Origin: Pseudomonas capeferrum | GTDB taxonomy: Bacteria; Pseudomonadota; Gammaproteobacteria; Pseudomonadales; Pseudomonadaceae | Direction of reading: 5' to 3' | Length of the DNA stretch: 64,000 nt | Assembly: GCF_000731675.1 (NCBI RefSeq) | Contig: NZ_JMIT01000001.1 | Location: 867,526-931,525, forward strand | Shown: positions 24,801 to 32,180 of the stretch, piece by piece | Position numbering within the stretch: position 1 is the first letter of the stretch | Layout: each line of letters opens with the position of its first letter | Translations under genes and position numbers: made by a program | The notes under the pieces: model-generated | Database searches by the model: none | Told to the model about the DNA's origin: nothing | Seen by the model: the letters and a program-made list of their open reading frames with translations, nothing else

Positions 24801-27800
24801 GTGCTGTGGCTGACTGCAGGCTTGTTCCACCAGTTTGCCGACGACTTGCTGCCGGCCTTCGCCAAGCTGCGTTACCTGATAGTTGGCGGCGATGTACTGG
24901 ACCCGGCCGTGGTCAACCGGGTATTGCGCCATGGCGCCCCGGTGCACCTGCTCAATGGCTATGGCCCGACCGAAGCCACGACGTTCAGTACCACCTACGC
25001 CATCCGTGCGGTCGATGCGGGCAGCATTCCCATCGGCAAACCGATCGGCAATGGCCGCTGCTATGTGCTCGATGCGCGTCAGCAGCCGTTGCCAGTCGGC
25101 GCGGTCGGTGAGCTGTACATCGGTGGCGACGGCGTCGCCCTGGGTTACCTCGGCCAGCCCGCGCTGACCGCCGAACGCTTCCTCGACGACCCGTTCAGCC
25201 GCGAGCCGGGTGCGCGCATGTACCGCAGTGGCGACCTGGCCTGCTGGCAGGCCGACGGTACCTTGCGCTACCTGGGCCGTGCCGACCAGCAGATCAAGCT
25301 GCGCGGCTTCCGTGTCGAACTGGGCGAGATCGAAGCGCGCCTGGGGGCGTGCGCCGGGATCCGCGAGACGGCGGTGGTGGTGCGCGAAGATGTGCCGGGC
25401 GACAAGCGCCTGGTGGCTTATTTCACCGCCAGTGAGCCTGCCCCAGGCATTGCCGAACTGCACCAGCAGTTGCAAGGCCAGTTGCCGGACTACATGCTGC
25501 CGGCCGCCTATGTCTGCCTGGGTGGGCTGCCGCTGACCGCCAACGGCAAGCTTGACCGCCGTGCCTTGCCGCAGCCAGGCAGTGATGCCGTGCTGAACCG
25601 TGCGTTCGAGGCTCCGCAGGGTGAGGTCGAAACCACCTTGGCAGCGATCTGGGCCGAGCTGCTCAAGGTCGCGCAGGTCGGCCGCCACGACCATTTCTTC
25701 GAACTGGGCGGCCATTCGCTGCTGGCCGTGACCCTGGTCGAGCGCATGCGCAAGGCCGGCCTTGGCGCCGATGTGCGTGTGCTGTTTGCCCAACCGACGC
25801 TGGCAGCTTTGGCTGCTGCGGTGGGCAGCGGGCGCGAAGTGCAGGTGCCGGCCAACCGTGTGCCGCAAGGTGCCCGCCACATTACCCCGGACATGCTCAG
25901 CCTGATCACGCTCGACCAGGCCAGTATCGACCGTATCGTCGCCACCGTACCCGGCGGCGCGGCCAATGTGCAGGAGATCTACCCGCTGGCGCCGTTGCAG
26001 GAGGGCATCCTGTACCATCACCTGAGCGCCGCACAGGGCGATCCGTATCTGCTGCAATCGCGCCTGGCGTTCGACAACCTGGCGCAGTTGCAGCGCTGGG
26101 CGGGTGCCTTGCAGCAGGTTATCGACCGGCACGACATCCTGCGTACTGCGGTGGTCAGTGAAGGGTTGGAGCACGCCGTGCAGGTGGTATGGCGTGAAGC
26201 GCGGATGCAGGTGTGCGCAATCGGCGGCTTGGCCGCCGGCTCGGTGATCGACGCCTTGCAGGCACGCTTCGACGCCCGCCACCAGCGCCTGGACCTGTCG
26301 CGTGCACCGCTGTTGCGCCTGCTGCATGCCGACGACCCGGCCAACCAGCGTGTGGTGGCGATGTTGCAGTTCCACCACCTGGCCCTGGACCACACCGCCA
26401 TGGAAGTCATCGCCAGCGAGATGCAGGCGGTGCTGGCGGGCCACGGCGAGCGCTTGCCGGCGCCAGTGCCTTACCGCACCTACGTCGCCCAGGCGCGCCT
26501 GGGGGCCAACGATGCCGGCCACGAGGCGTTCTTCCGCGACATGCTGGGCGACCTCGACGCGCCGACCTTGCCGTTCGGCCTGGCCGATGTGCAGGGGGAT
26601 GGCCGCGCCATCGAAGAAGCCCGCCTGGCCATCGATGCCAGCTTGGCACGCGGCCTGCGCGAGCAGGCGCGACGCCTGGGGGTGAGCGCCGCCAGCCTGG
26701 CGCACCTGGCCTGGGCACGGGTGCTCGGGGTGCTCGCCAACCGCACCGATGTGGTGTTCGGCACGGTACTGATGGGGCGCTTGCAGGGCGGCGAAGGAGC
26801 CGACCGGGCGTTGGGCGTGTTCATCAATACCCTGCCGCTGCGCATCGACCTCTGCGCACCCGTGGCGCAAGCGGTGCGCATCACCCACCAGCGGCTCTCG
26901 GCGTTACTGGCGCACGAGCACGCGTCCTTGGCATTGGCCCAGCGTTGCAGTGGCGTGGCGGCATCCACGCCGTTGTTCAGCGCCTTGTTCAACTACCGTC
27001 ACAGCACGGCAGGGGCACCTGCCGAGGCCGATACCGGCACCCCGGGCGTGCGCCTGCTGGGCGGCGAGGAGCGCAGCAACTACCCGCTGACCCTGAGTGT
27101 CGACGACCTGGGTGAAGGGTTTGCCCTGAGCGTGCTGGCCCAGGAGGGCATCGGCGCCGAACGGGTCGCCGGCTGGATGAACCAGGCCCTGATCGAGCTG
27201 TTGCAGGCCCTGACCCAAACGCCGGACAAACCGGTGGATACGTTGTCGATCCTCGACCCGGCAGCGCGCCGACAGGTGCTGGAAGCCTTCAATACCACCG
27301 CACGCGACTACCCGAAAGGGTTCACCGTGCACGCCCTGGTCGAAGCCCAGGCGGCCCGCACGCCGCAAGCGGCGGCGTTGGTGCAGGATGGCCAGGTGCT
27401 GAGCTATGGCGAGCTGAACCGCAGCGCCAACCGCCTCGCCCACCACCTGATCGAGCGTGGGGTAAAGGTCGGCGACCGGGTTGCGTTGTGCTTGCCGCGT
27501 ACCCTGGAGCGCGTGCTGGCACTGCTGGCCGTGCTCAAGGCCGGTGCAGCCTACGTGCCGATCGACCCGGCGTACCCGGCCGAGCGCATCGCCTACCTGC
27601 TCGAAGACAGCGCACCGGCACTGGTGCTGGTCGAGTCCGCCACCCTGGCGCTGGTCGGCGAGACCCCTTGCGTCCAGCTGCACCGCGATGCCTGGCAGGG
27701 CGCAGCCGACAGCAACCCGCGTGTGGCAGGCCTGGATGATCGCCAACTGGCGTACGTGATCTACACCTCCGGCTCTACCGGCCAGCCCAAAGGGGTGATG

Positions 27801-30800
27801 GTCGAGCACGCCACACTGGCCAACCTGGTGCATTGGCACGGCGAGGCCTTTGCCCTGAACGCCGGTAGCCATACCAGCACGGTGGCCGGTTTCGGCTTCG
27901 ATGCGGTGGCCTGGGAGGTGTGGCCGGCGTTGTGTGCCGGGGCCGTGCTGCACCTGCCGCCTGCGCGTATCGCCGCTGAGCACGTCGATGAACTGCTCGA
28001 CTGGTGGCTTGCGCAACCGCTGGCGGTCAGCTTCCTGCCAACGCCGGTGGCCGAGCAAGCGCTGCGCCGCGAGCGCCAGCACCCGACCTTGCGCACGCTG
28101 CTGGTCGGGGGGGATCGCCTGCGCCAGTTCGAGCGTGACCCAGGCTTTGCCCTGGTCAACAACTATGGGCCCACCGAGGCCACGGTGGTTGCCACCTCCG
28201 GGCAGTTGGCGGCGGCCGGTGCGCTGCATATCGGCATGCCGATCGCCAACACCCGGGTGTATGTGCTCGACGAACGCCAGCAACCGCTGCCAGTGGGCGC
28301 CGTGGGCGAGTTGTACATTGGCGGGGCGGGGGTCGCCCGCGGTTACTTCAACCGCCCGCAACTGACCGCAGAGCGCTTTGTCGCCGACCCGTTCAGCGGG
28401 CAACCCGAGGCGCGGCTGTACCGCACGGGTGACCTGGTGCGCTGGAACGCTGACGGCACCCTCGACTACCTGGGCCGTAACGACGACCAGGTGAAGATTC
28501 GTGGTGTACGCGTGGAGCTTGGCGAGATCGAAAGCGTGTTGGCCGCCCAGCCCGGTATTGGCGATGCGGTGGTGCTGGTGCGCGGCGAGCGGTTGCTGGC
28601 CTGGTTCACCGAAACCGCACCGGTGGCCGTGGACACACTGCGCCAGGCGTTGCAGGCAAGCCTGCCCGCGCACCTGGTGCCGATGGCCTTCATGCATCTG
28701 CCGGCATTGCCGTTGACCAGCCATGGCAAGCTCGACCGCAACGCGTTGCCCGACCCCGACCCGAACCTGCTCGCAGGCCAGGCCCACGTTGCCCCGCAAG
28801 GTGAGGTGGAAACTGCCCTCGCGGCAGTATGGGCCGACATGCTGGGTGTCGAACGCGTGGGCCGGCACGACAACTTCTTCGAGCTGGGTGGCCATTCGCT
28901 GCTGGCCGTGAACCTGACCGCGCGCCTGCGCCGGGAAGGCTTGCAAGTCGATGTGCGCACGCTGTTCGGCCAACCGACCGTGGCGGCGCTGGCAGCAACC
29001 CTGGGCCAGGGAGGCCAGGTGCAGGTGCCGGCCAACCTGATCCCGGCTGGCTGCCAGCACATCACCCCGGGCATGCTGCCCCTGATCGCGCTGGAGCAGG
29101 CGGCCATCGAGCGCATCGTTGCCCAGGTGCCGGGCGGCGCCAGCAATGTGCAGGACATCTACCCGTTGGCGCCGTTGCAGGAGGGCATTCTCTATCACCA
29201 CCTCAGCGCGCAGGCACATGACCCTTATGTGTTGCAGTCGCGCTTCGCCTTTGCCAGCCGCGAGCACCTGGACCACTTTGCCACAGCGCTGGGCAAGGTC
29301 ATCGCCAGGCATGACGTGCTGCGCACCGCCGTGCTTTGGCAGGGCCTGCCGCAAGCCGTGCAGGTGGTCTGGCGGCATGCGCCGTTGTCGGTCATGCCGG
29401 GCGGCGATGAGCGCGATGCAACGCTCGACCTGGGCCAGGCACCGCTGATCCGCCTGCGCTACACCCAGCAGCCGGGTACGGAACGTATCGAAGCGACCCT
29501 GCAGTTCCACCACATCGTGCTCGACCACACCGCCATGGAGGTGGTCGGCGAGGAACTGATCGGTTACCTGCAGGGCGCTGGCGAGCCGGCGCAGGCGCCG
29601 GTGCCATATCGCAACTATGTAGCCCAGGCGCGGCTGGGTATCAGCCAGGCTGAGCACGAAGCGTTCTTCCGCGAGCAGTTGGCGGATATCGACGAACCGA
29701 CCCTGCCGTTCGGCATCAGCGATGTACAAGGCGATGGCCGCGACATCGAAGAGGCCCAGCTGTGGCTGCTGGACGACCTGGCACAACGTCTGCGTCAGCA
29801 CGGCCGGCAGCTGGGGATCAGCGTTGCCAGCCTGTTCCACCTGGCGTGGGCACGCCTGCTGGCGGCTGCCAGCGGCAAGGATCGCGTGGTGTTCGGCACC
29901 GTGCTGCTTGGCCGTTTGCAAGGCGGCGAAGGCGCCGAGCGGGCGCTGGGCATGTTCATCAACACCTTGCCGCTGCGGGTCGACCTGAACGAAGTGAGCC
30001 TGCGCGAGGGTGCGCAGGCCGTGCATCAGCGCCTCAGCGCCTTGCTGGCCCATGAGCACGCGTCCTTGGCCTTGGCCCAGCGTTGCAGCGGTGTGGCTGC
30101 GCCATTGCCGTTGTTCAGCGCCATGCTCAACTACCGGCACAGTACGCAGGTCACTGACAGCCAGCGTCAGGCTACCCAGGGTATGGAGAACCTCGAGAGC
30201 CAGGAGCGCAGCAACTACCCGTTGGGCCTGAACGTGGACGACCTGGGTGAAGGCTTCCGGCTGGTTGCCATGACCCCGGCCGAAGTGGGTGCGGCTCGTA
30301 TTTGCGGGCAGATGAACCAGGTGCTGGAGGCGATGGTCGAGGCCCTGGAGCAGACGCCACAGTTGCAATTGCAGCGCTTGCCGGTGCTGGCGCCAGAGGA
30401 ACGCCAGCGGGTGTTGGTGGACTTCAATGACACCGCGGTGGCTTACGACCTTGAGCAGACCTTGCACGGGCTGATCGAGGCGCAGGTGGTGCGCACGCCA
30501 GATGCGGTTGCAGTGCGGGCCGAGGAAGGCACGCTCAGCTACCGCGAGTTGAATGAACAGGCCAACCGCCTGGCGCATCACTTGATCGCGTTGGGCGTGA
30601 AGCCTGATGATCGGGTGGCGATCTGCGTCGAACGTGGGCTGTCGATGGTGGTTGGCCTGTTGGCCATCCTCAAGGCGGGCGGCGCCTATGTGCCGGTGGA
30701 CCCGGATTACCCGACCGAACGCGTGCGCCACATGCTGAGCGACAGCGCGCCAGTGGCGGTGCTGGTGCACAGCGCTACGCGCCACGTACCGGAGGCGGTC

Positions 30801-32180
30801 CGGCTTATTGATCTGGACCGGCCAACCTGGAACGCGCAGCCTTCCAGCAACCCGGTAGTTCCTACGTTGACCCCACGTCATCTGGCCTACGTGATCTACA
30901 CCTCTGGCTCCACCGGCTTGCCGAAGGGTGTGATGAACGAGCACGCCGGTGTAGTTAACCGCTTGCTGTGGATGCAGGACGCCTACAACCTCGGCGCAGA
31001 AGACGTTGTCTTGCAAAAGACCCCATTCAGCTTCGACGTGTCGGTGTGGGAGTTCCTCTGGCCGCTGCAAACCGGCGCATGCCTGGTCATGGCTCGCCCC
31101 GGTGGCCATCGTGACCCTGAGTACCTGCGCCAAGTGATCCGCAGCGAAGGCGTCACCACCTTGCACTTCGTGCCATCGATGCTGGATGTGTTCCTTGCTC
31201 ATGGCGACGCTTCGGCAGATGCCCTCAAGCGCGTGCTGTGCAGCGGTGAAGCCTTGCCGGGCAGCCTGGTACGGCGTTTCCACGCGCAGTTGCCAACGGT
31301 CGAGCTGCATAACCTGTATGGCCCGACAGAAGCGGCGGTGGACGTCAGCGCCTGGCATTGCATGACGGCGCCGGACAACACCCCAATCGGCAAGCCCATC
31401 GCCAACACCACGCTGTACGTGCTCGATACGCTGGGCCAGCCGGTACCGCAAGGCGTCGCTGGCGAGCTGTTCATCGGCGGCGTGCAAGTCGCCCGTGGCT
31501 ACCTCAACCGCGCCGAACTGACCGCCGAACGCTTCATCGACGACCCGTTCAGCACTCGCCCCGGCGCACGCCTGTACCGCACTGGCGACCTGGCGCGGCA
31601 CCTGAGCGATGGCAATATCGAGTACCTGGGCCGCAACGACGACCAGGTGAAAATCCATGGCTTGCGCATCGAGCTGGGTGAAATCCAGGCCGGCCTGACC
31701 GCCATCGAGGGAGTGACGGAAGCGGTTGTAATCGCCCGCGACCAGCGTCTGGTGGCGTACTACACCGGCGAGCAGCAGGCCGTGGAAGCCCTGCGCAGTG
31801 CACTGCTGGCTCATCTGCCAGCGTTCATGGTGCCCGCGCTGTTCATGCACTTGGAGGCCCTGCCGCTAAGCCCCAACGGCAAGCTCGACCGCAAGGCCTT
31901 GCCGCTGCCGGACGCCGAAGCCCTGCAACACCGCGAATACCAAGCCCCCGAAGGCGACACCGAGACCCTGCTGGCCACGATCTGGGCCGAACTGCTGGGC
32001 GTGGAGCGGGTAGGTCGCCACGACAATTTCTTCGAACTGGGCGGCCACTCACTGCTGGCAGTGACCCTGACCTCCCGCCTGCGCGACCAAGGCCTGGAAG
32101 CCGATGTGCGCGCCCTGTTCGACCAACCGACATTGGCAGGCTACGCAGCCATCACAGACAGAATGGAGATCGTCCTGTGA
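9858..32180 (+). CDS. psoB: Lipopeptide synthetase, modules 3-9 (PsoB-like NRPS)
   Basis: A 7440-residue NRPS with an N-terminal TubC-like docking domain (residues 1 to about 55, acidic: QREDQDLIVLGDDD) followed by seven C-A-T modules of about 1060 residues. Phosphopantetheine serines are at 1068, 2130, 3189, 4237, 5287, 6347 and 7398. Pocket codes read by eye: DAWFLGNVV (Leu), DAWFLGNVV (Leu), DAWQVGVVD (Gln), DVWHLSLVD (Ser), DALWIGGTF (Val), DAWFLGNVV (Leu), DVWHLSLVD (Ser), giving residues 3-9. All seven condensation domains have HHL near the start followed by D-P-Y and HHxxxDH in place of HHxxxDG, the pattern of dual epimerisation/condensation domains, so the residue delivered to each should be D. 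No separate epimerisation domain or thioesterase is present. Its stop overlaps the psoC start (GTGA). Modules 6 and 9 are almost identical in long stretches. Confidence 0.95.
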   Translation: MHFSELMAALSTRAIRLQREDQDLIVLGDDDTLDDSLWEALSRHKPALLEMLAERDDDWLSPAFCITPDMLPLVALEQQAIDRIVASVPGGAANVQDIYPLAPLQQGMLYHHLSASDGDPYLSQVQLRFASKAHLEAFAEALQWVIQRHDILRTALHWEYLDQPVQVVWQQATLVREAVPVAGSAALAELCARFDPRQYCLDLRQAPLMQLMHAQGEGETWVALLMFHHVVMDHTALDIVRREIQAHLAGQAEHLAAPMPFRNVLAAARQALDEQAHEGFFREMLGHIDEPTLAFGLQAKGDALLEQARLTLAPALSQRLRSQARQLGVSPASVLHLGFGRLVGQLSARQQVVFGSVLLGRMTTGDGSEQALGMFINSLPLRIDLGATGVRDALLATHRRLSALLGHEQASLALAQRCSGVAAPAPLFNTLLNYRHSDAGDAAEVIPVADGIDIVGAEERTDYPLTVSVDDLGDDLRLTVQSLPEWGAARLCAQFEQILASLVEALEHAPTAPMQGLQALPLAEREQLLQQFNHTAGAYPQGQTVHALVEARAARAPAAVALLQGDQALSYDALNRHANQLAHQLIARGVKVGDRVALCLPRNSGRVVALLGVLKAGAAYVPVDPAYPAERIAYLLADSEPALVVSEAAITGLPAGVPRLDLDLAQSIAVHDSNPQLPELHAQHLAYLVYTSGSTGQPKGVMIEHHTLANLVHWHCQAFALDATAQASSVAGFGFDAMAWEVWPALCAGATLHLPPAHIANEHVDELLDWWLAQPLTVSFLPTPVAEQALRRERQHPTLRTLLVGGDRLRQFERDPGFALVNNYGPTETTVVATSGQVVPGGPLHIGRPIANTRVYVLDEGLQPVPVGVTGELFIGGAQVARGYFNRPALTEQAFLVDPFSAQPNARMYRSGDRVRWNADGTLDYLGRNDDQVKIRGVRVELGEIEATLAAQPGIDTAVVLVRGERLLAWFTETAPVDIETLRQALQARLPAHMVPLALLRLAELPLTSHGKLDRRALPDPATSQLFGQAFEAPEGETEATMAAIWADVLGVERVGRHDNFFELGGHSLLAVTLVERLRKAGLLIDVRVLFAQPTLAALASAAAIGREVTVPANRVPLHAERITPQMLSLVTLEQATLDDIVASVPGGAANVQEIYPLAPLQEGILYHHLSAEQGDPYLLQTRLAFDSVERLLAWAGALQQVIDRHDILRTAVLWQGLAQPLQVVWRKAELVVSEIDDLADEDGRPRIEQLHARFDARQHRLDLTQAPLTRLYYSLDPANHQVVAILLFHHLTLDHTAMDVVAREMRALLFGQGHTLPAAVPYRNYVAQARLGDQAGHEAFFREMLADVDEPTLPLGFADVQGDGRGIETAFQALDGEVALGLRAQARQLGVSAASLMHLAWARVLGVLANRHDVVFGTVLMGRLQGGEGADRALGMFINTLPLRVDTTLAMRAAVRATHRSLSALLGHEHAPLALAQRCSGVAAAAPLFSALLNYRHSADDAARDGEGIWEGVRLLGGEERSNYPLTLSVNDLGDGFTFSVLAVEGIGAARVATWMANAVTQLLQALEQGQEAPVDSLSILNDEARQQLLGSFNATTQHYPQGLTVHALVEARAAATPDATAVSQPGMALSYGDLNLRANRLAHQLIARGVRCGDRVALCLGRSAERVIGLLAVLKAGAAYVPVDPSYPAERIAYLLADSAPALVLSEAAIDGLPAGIPRLNLDQAASDDALDSNPHVPGLDAHQLAYLVYTSGSTGQPKGVMIEHHTLANLVHWHCQAFALETGTRTSSVAGFGFDAMAWEVWPALCAGATLHLPPAHIGNEHVEALLDWWLEQPLTVSFLPTPVAELALRRERQHPTLRTLLIGGDRLRQFERDPGFALVNNYGPTETTVVATSGQVQPGAALHIGKPIANTRVYVLDAHRQAVPVGVVGELYIGGAQVARGYFNRPELTEQRFFADPFSRKPGARMYRSGDLVRWNADGTLDYLGRNDDQVKIRGMRVELGEIEAALAAQTGIADAVVLVRGERLLAWFTESAPVVIDAVRQALQASLPGHMLPQAFIRVEEWPLTSHGKLDRRALPEPDTADWVSRGYEAPVGETEAAMASVWAEVLGVERVGRHDNFFELGGHSLLAVALIERLRQQGLPTDVRVLFGQPTVAALAAALGNGRQVSVPDYCIAEGCTHITPAMLPLLALDAAAIERIVATVPGGAANVQDIYPLAPLQEGILYHHLSAADQDPYLLQWRVAFDSQARLQAFAAALDQVIARHDILRTAVLWDGLAQPAQVVWRSVPGSVLVECAEQAGRIDLSQAPLMRLLANPQPGAERIEATLQFHHIALDHTAMKVVLAEIRDHLRGQQPSQPAVPYRNYVAQARLAISEAEHEAFFRAELADIDAPTLPYGLLDLQGQASAFELATVQLHSEQYRRLRRQAQQLGVSAASVLHLAWARLVAATSGQDRVVFGTVLLGRLQGGAGADRGLGMFINTLPLRLDLQGLGVQAGVRLAHQRLSALLVHEHASLALAQRCSGVAAPTPLFSAMLNYRHGASQPEQQAQREALEGIEALPSGGHGNYPLSVNVDDLGDGLRLTAQVSAQVGAQRVCEQLLQVLVGLLDALEHAPHTLVQQLPVLTPNERQQLLANATQRPDAAEQPLHALLEAQVRRTPNAIALAAEEGELSYRQLDEQANRLAHHLIGLGVKPDDRVAICVERGLSMVVGLLAILKAGGAYVPVDPGYPAERIRHMLVDSAPLAVLVHNATREAAHGAQAPLVDLDQPCWHAQPISNPRVPALNARHLAYVIYTSGSTGLPKGVMVEHRNVVNLVRWSQRLCQPAGDGAVLHKTPVSFDASVWELFWPLCSGLRLVLARPDGQRDPQYLAQLIEAQQVSVVQFVPALLQQFLETPASSRCTRLSDIVCGGGELTEALAAQVRQRLPGVRLHNVYGPTETTVDCSAWTLEPGAELPQGALPIGTAIDNTRLYVLDPYDQPVPWGVVGHLHIGGAGVARGYLGLPAQQAERFIASPFVDGERLYRSGDLVRQCQDGNLVFLGRNDHQVKIRGLRIEPGEIEACLVRIPGVREAVVLAFDAPVSGARLVAYLTGEPQAADGLRKALLMHLPEYMLPAQYIHLDHLPLTPNGKLDRNALPAPDGALHERLYEAPLGETETLLARLWAELLGVQQVGRHDNFFELGGHSLLAVSLTARLRLEGLQVDVRTLFGQPTVAALAATLGRNQQVVVPANRIPADCPRITPDLLSLIELDQTALDRIVASVPGGAANVQDIYPLAPLQEGILYHHLSAEHDPYVLYSRLRFASLERLQAFASALDQVIARHDVLRTAVLWDGLPQAVQVVWRHAPLQLLHLDAGASGLDLSQAPLIRLLHRQVPGTEQIEATLQFHHIVLDHTALEVVGEELIGFLHGTPPVATPVPYRNYVAQARLGISPAEHERFFREQLADIDEPTLPFDLSDVQGDGRDMHEAKLALSAELAAGLRRQARQLGISVASLFHLAWARLLAAASGKDCVVFGTVLLGRLQGGEGAERALGMFINTLPLRVDLNEVSVREGAQAVHQRLSALLAHEHASLALAQRCSGVAAPLPLFSAMLNYRHGAETSAEQRQAWQGIEVLEGQERTNYPLSLNVDDLGEGFRLVATTPAEVGAARICGQMNQVLEAMVEALEQTPQLQLQRLPVLAPEERQRVLVDFNDTAVAYDLEQTLHGLIEAQVVRTPDAVAVRAEEGTLSYRELNEQANRLAHHLIALGVKPDDRVAICVERGLSMVVGLLAILKAGGAYVPVDPDYPTERVRHMLSDSAPVAVLVHSATRHVPEAAQLIDLDQPTWNAQPSSNPVLAALTPRHLAYVIYTSGSTGLPKGVMNEHAGVVNRLLWMQDAYNLGADDVVLQKTPFSFDVSVWEFLWPLQTGARLVMARPGGHRDPEYLRQVIRSEGVTTLHFVPSMLDVFLAHGDASADALKRVLCSGEALPGSLVRRFHAQLPTVELHNLYGPTEAAVDVSAWHCMTAPDNTPIGKPIANTTLYVLDTLGQPVPQGVAGELFIGGVQVARGYLNRAELTAERFIDDPFSTRPGARLYRTGDLARHLSDGNIEYLGRNDDQVKIHGLRIELGEIQAGLTAIEGVKEAVVIARDQRLVAYYTGEEQAVESLRSALLAHLPAFMVPALFMHLPALPLSPNGKLDRKALPLPDAEALQSREYQAPEGDTETLLAAIWAELLGVERVGRHDNFFELGGHSLLAVSLTSRLRQQGLHADIRVLFGQPTLAALAAAIGGETGVSVPANRIPIDGTRITPDMLPLAELSQAAIDTLVGQIPGGVANVQDIYGLAPLQQGILYHHLASEGADPYVLQARFAFPGQAELDAFAAALDQVIARHDILRTSIHWQGLDEPVQVVWRSTPAVAGQAGTTTLDLNQAPLIRLVPSPGKGRVEATLLIHHIILDHAAVEQLVAEITAVLQGQALSHASVPYRNYVAQARLGADAQADQAMFGELLGDIDEPTTVFGLRDAHSDASRVLDSRLALDSALAGRLREQARVLGISVASLVHQAWGQVLAQLSGREEVVFGTVLLGRLQGGEGAERALGMFINTLPLRVSVGAMAVAEGVRLTHQRLARLLAHEQASLALAQRCSAVPASQALFTSLLNFRHSAPAKAELRQAWQGIEQLAAHERSNYPLVVNVDDLGDAFVLTVQAVPEVDGAQVCQLLSTALEQLAEALALAPSMALHQVSSLAPAERERVLQGFNATRRDYPREQALHTLFDTYAALSPTAPAVLHGDRQWSYAQLEQHANRLAHHLLGLGVRPGDRVALLLPRSIELLAAQLAASKCAAVFVPLDSNAPVERQAFMLDDSQARVLLTLSSEHAVGHALRVELDRLDLAGYPQQSPGLVVDAESAAYIMYTSGSTGTPKGVQVPHRAIVRLVINNGFADFTCQDRVAFASNPAFDASTLEVWAPLLNGGAVVVIDQHQVLSRQALREVLLEQGVTVLWLTAGLFHQFADDLLPAFAKLRYLIVGGDVLDPAVVNRVLRHGAPVHLLNGYGPTEATTFSTTYAIRAVDAGSIPIGKPIGNGRCYVLDARQQPLPVGAVGELYIGGDGVALGYLGQPALTAERFLDDPFSREPGARMYRSGDLACWQADGTLRYLGRADQQIKLRGFRVELGEIEARLGACAGIRETAVVVREDVPGDKRLVAYFTASEPAPGIAELHQQLQGQLPDYMLPAAYVCLGGLPLTANGKLDRRALPQPGSDAVLNRAFEAPQGEVETTLAAIWAELLKVAQVGRHDHFFELGGHSLLAVTLVERMRKAGLGADVRVLFAQPTLAALAAAVGSGREVQVPANRVPQGARHITPDMLSLITLDQASIDRIVATVPGGAANVQEIYPLAPLQEGILYHHLSAAQGDPYLLQSRLAFDNLAQLQRWAGALQQVIDRHDILRTAVVSEGLEHAVQVVWREARMQVCAIGGLAAGSVIDALQARFDARHQRLDLSRAPLLRLLHADDPANQRVVAMLQFHHLALDHTAMEVIASEMQAVLAGHGERLPAPVPYRTYVAQARLGANDAGHEAFFRDMLGDLDAPTLPFGLADVQGDGRAIEEARLAIDASLARGLREQARRLGVSAASLAHLAWARVLGVLANRTDVVFGTVLMGRLQGGEGADRALGVFINTLPLRIDLCAPVAQAVRITHQRLSALLAHEHASLALAQRCSGVAASTPLFSALFNYRHSTAGAPAEADTGTPGVRLLGGEERSNYPLTLSVDDLGEGFALSVLAQEGIGAERVAGWMNQALIELLQALTQTPDKPVDTLSILDPAARRQVLEAFNTTARDYPKGFTVHALVEAQAARTPQAAALVQDGQVLSYGELNRSANRLAHHLIERGVKVGDRVALCLPRTLERVLALLAVLKAGAAYVPIDPAYPAERIAYLLEDSAPALVLVESATLALVGETPCVQLHRDAWQGAADSNPRVAGLDDRQLAYVIYTSGSTGQPKGVMVEHATLANLVHWHGEAFALNAGSHTSTVAGFGFDAVAWEVWPALCAGAVLHLPPARIAAEHVDELLDWWLAQPLAVSFLPTPVAEQALRRERQHPTLRTLLVGGDRLRQFERDPGFALVNNYGPTEATVVATSGQLAAAGALHIGMPIANTRVYVLDERQQPLPVGAVGELYIGGAGVARGYFNRPQLTAERFVADPFSGQPEARLYRTGDLVRWNADGTLDYLGRNDDQVKIRGVRVELGEIESVLAAQPGIGDAVVLVRGERLLAWFTETAPVAVDTLRQALQASLPAHLVPMAFMHLPALPLTSHGKLDRNALPDPDPNLLAGQAHVAPQGEVETALAAVWADMLGVERVGRHDNFFELGGHSLLAVNLTARLRREGLQVDVRTLFGQPTVAALAATLGQGGQVQVPANLIPAGCQHITPGMLPLIALEQAAIERIVAQVPGGASNVQDIYPLAPLQEGILYHHLSAQAHDPYVLQSRFAFASREHLDHFATALGKVIARHDVLRTAVLWQGLPQAVQVVWRHAPLSVMPGGDERDATLDLGQAPLIRLRYTQQPGTERIEATLQFHHIVLDHTAMEVVGEELIGYLQGAGEPAQAPVPYRNYVAQARLGISQAEHEAFFREQLADIDEPTLPFGISDVQGDGRDIEEAQLWLLDDLAQRLRQHGRQLGISVASLFHLAWARLLAAASGKDRVVFGTVLLGRLQGGEGAERALGMFINTLPLRVDLNEVSLREGAQAVHQRLSALLAHEHASLALAQRCSGVAAPLPLFSAMLNYRHSTQVTDSQRQATQGMENLESQERSNYPLGLNVDDLGEGFRLVAMTPAEVGAARICGQMNQVLEAMVEALEQTPQLQLQRLPVLAPEERQRVLVDFNDTAVAYDLEQTLHGLIEAQVVRTPDAVAVRAEEGTLSYRELNEQANRLAHHLIALGVKPDDRVAICVERGLSMVVGLLAILKAGGAYVPVDPDYPTERVRHMLSDSAPVAVLVHSATRHVPEAVRLIDLDRPTWNAQPSSNPVVPTLTPRHLAYVIYTSGSTGLPKGVMNEHAGVVNRLLWMQDAYNLGAEDVVLQKTPFSFDVSVWEFLWPLQTGACLVMARPGGHRDPEYLRQVIRSEGVTTLHFVPSMLDVFLAHGDASADALKRVLCSGEALPGSLVRRFHAQLPTVELHNLYGPTEAAVDVSAWHCMTAPDNTPIGKPIANTTLYVLDTLGQPVPQGVAGELFIGGVQVARGYLNRAELTAERFIDDPFSTRPGARLYRTGDLARHLSDGNIEYLGRNDDQVKIHGLRIELGEIQAGLTAIEGVTEAVVIARDQRLVAYYTGEQQAVEALRSALLAHLPAFMVPALFMHLEALPLSPNGKLDRKALPLPDAEALQHREYQAPEGDTETLLATIWAELLGVERVGRHDNFFELGGHSLLAVTLTSRLRDQGLEADVRALFDQPTLAGYAAITDRMEIVL
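20818..22400 (+). repeat. Ser-module DNA repeat, copy 1 (psoB module 6)
   Basis: The end of the condensation domain and the Ser adenylation domain of module 6 match module 9 (offset 9483 bases) and, from about 21018 to 22219, also module 12 (offset 19106 bases) at nearly every base. Differences cluster around 21315-21400. This points to recent duplication or gene conversion rather than independent evolution of three Ser domains. Confidence 0.85.
30301..31960 (+). repeat. Ser-module DNA repeat, copy 2 (psoB module 9)
   Basis: Nearly identical to copy 1 through the adenylation domain. In the segment near 30795-30885 and again in the linker before the T domain (about 31870-31975) it agrees with copy 3 where copy 1 differs, so the three copies form a mosaic. 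Confidence 0.85.

Noticed and set aside
22320..31850. Very long open frames on the minus strand (for example 22320-26888 and 26904-31850)
   Set aside because: They lie opposite the psoB frame, are rich in Gln, His and Arg as expected from the complement of high-GC Leu/Ala/Glu codons, show no family motif, and repeat with the modules beneath them.
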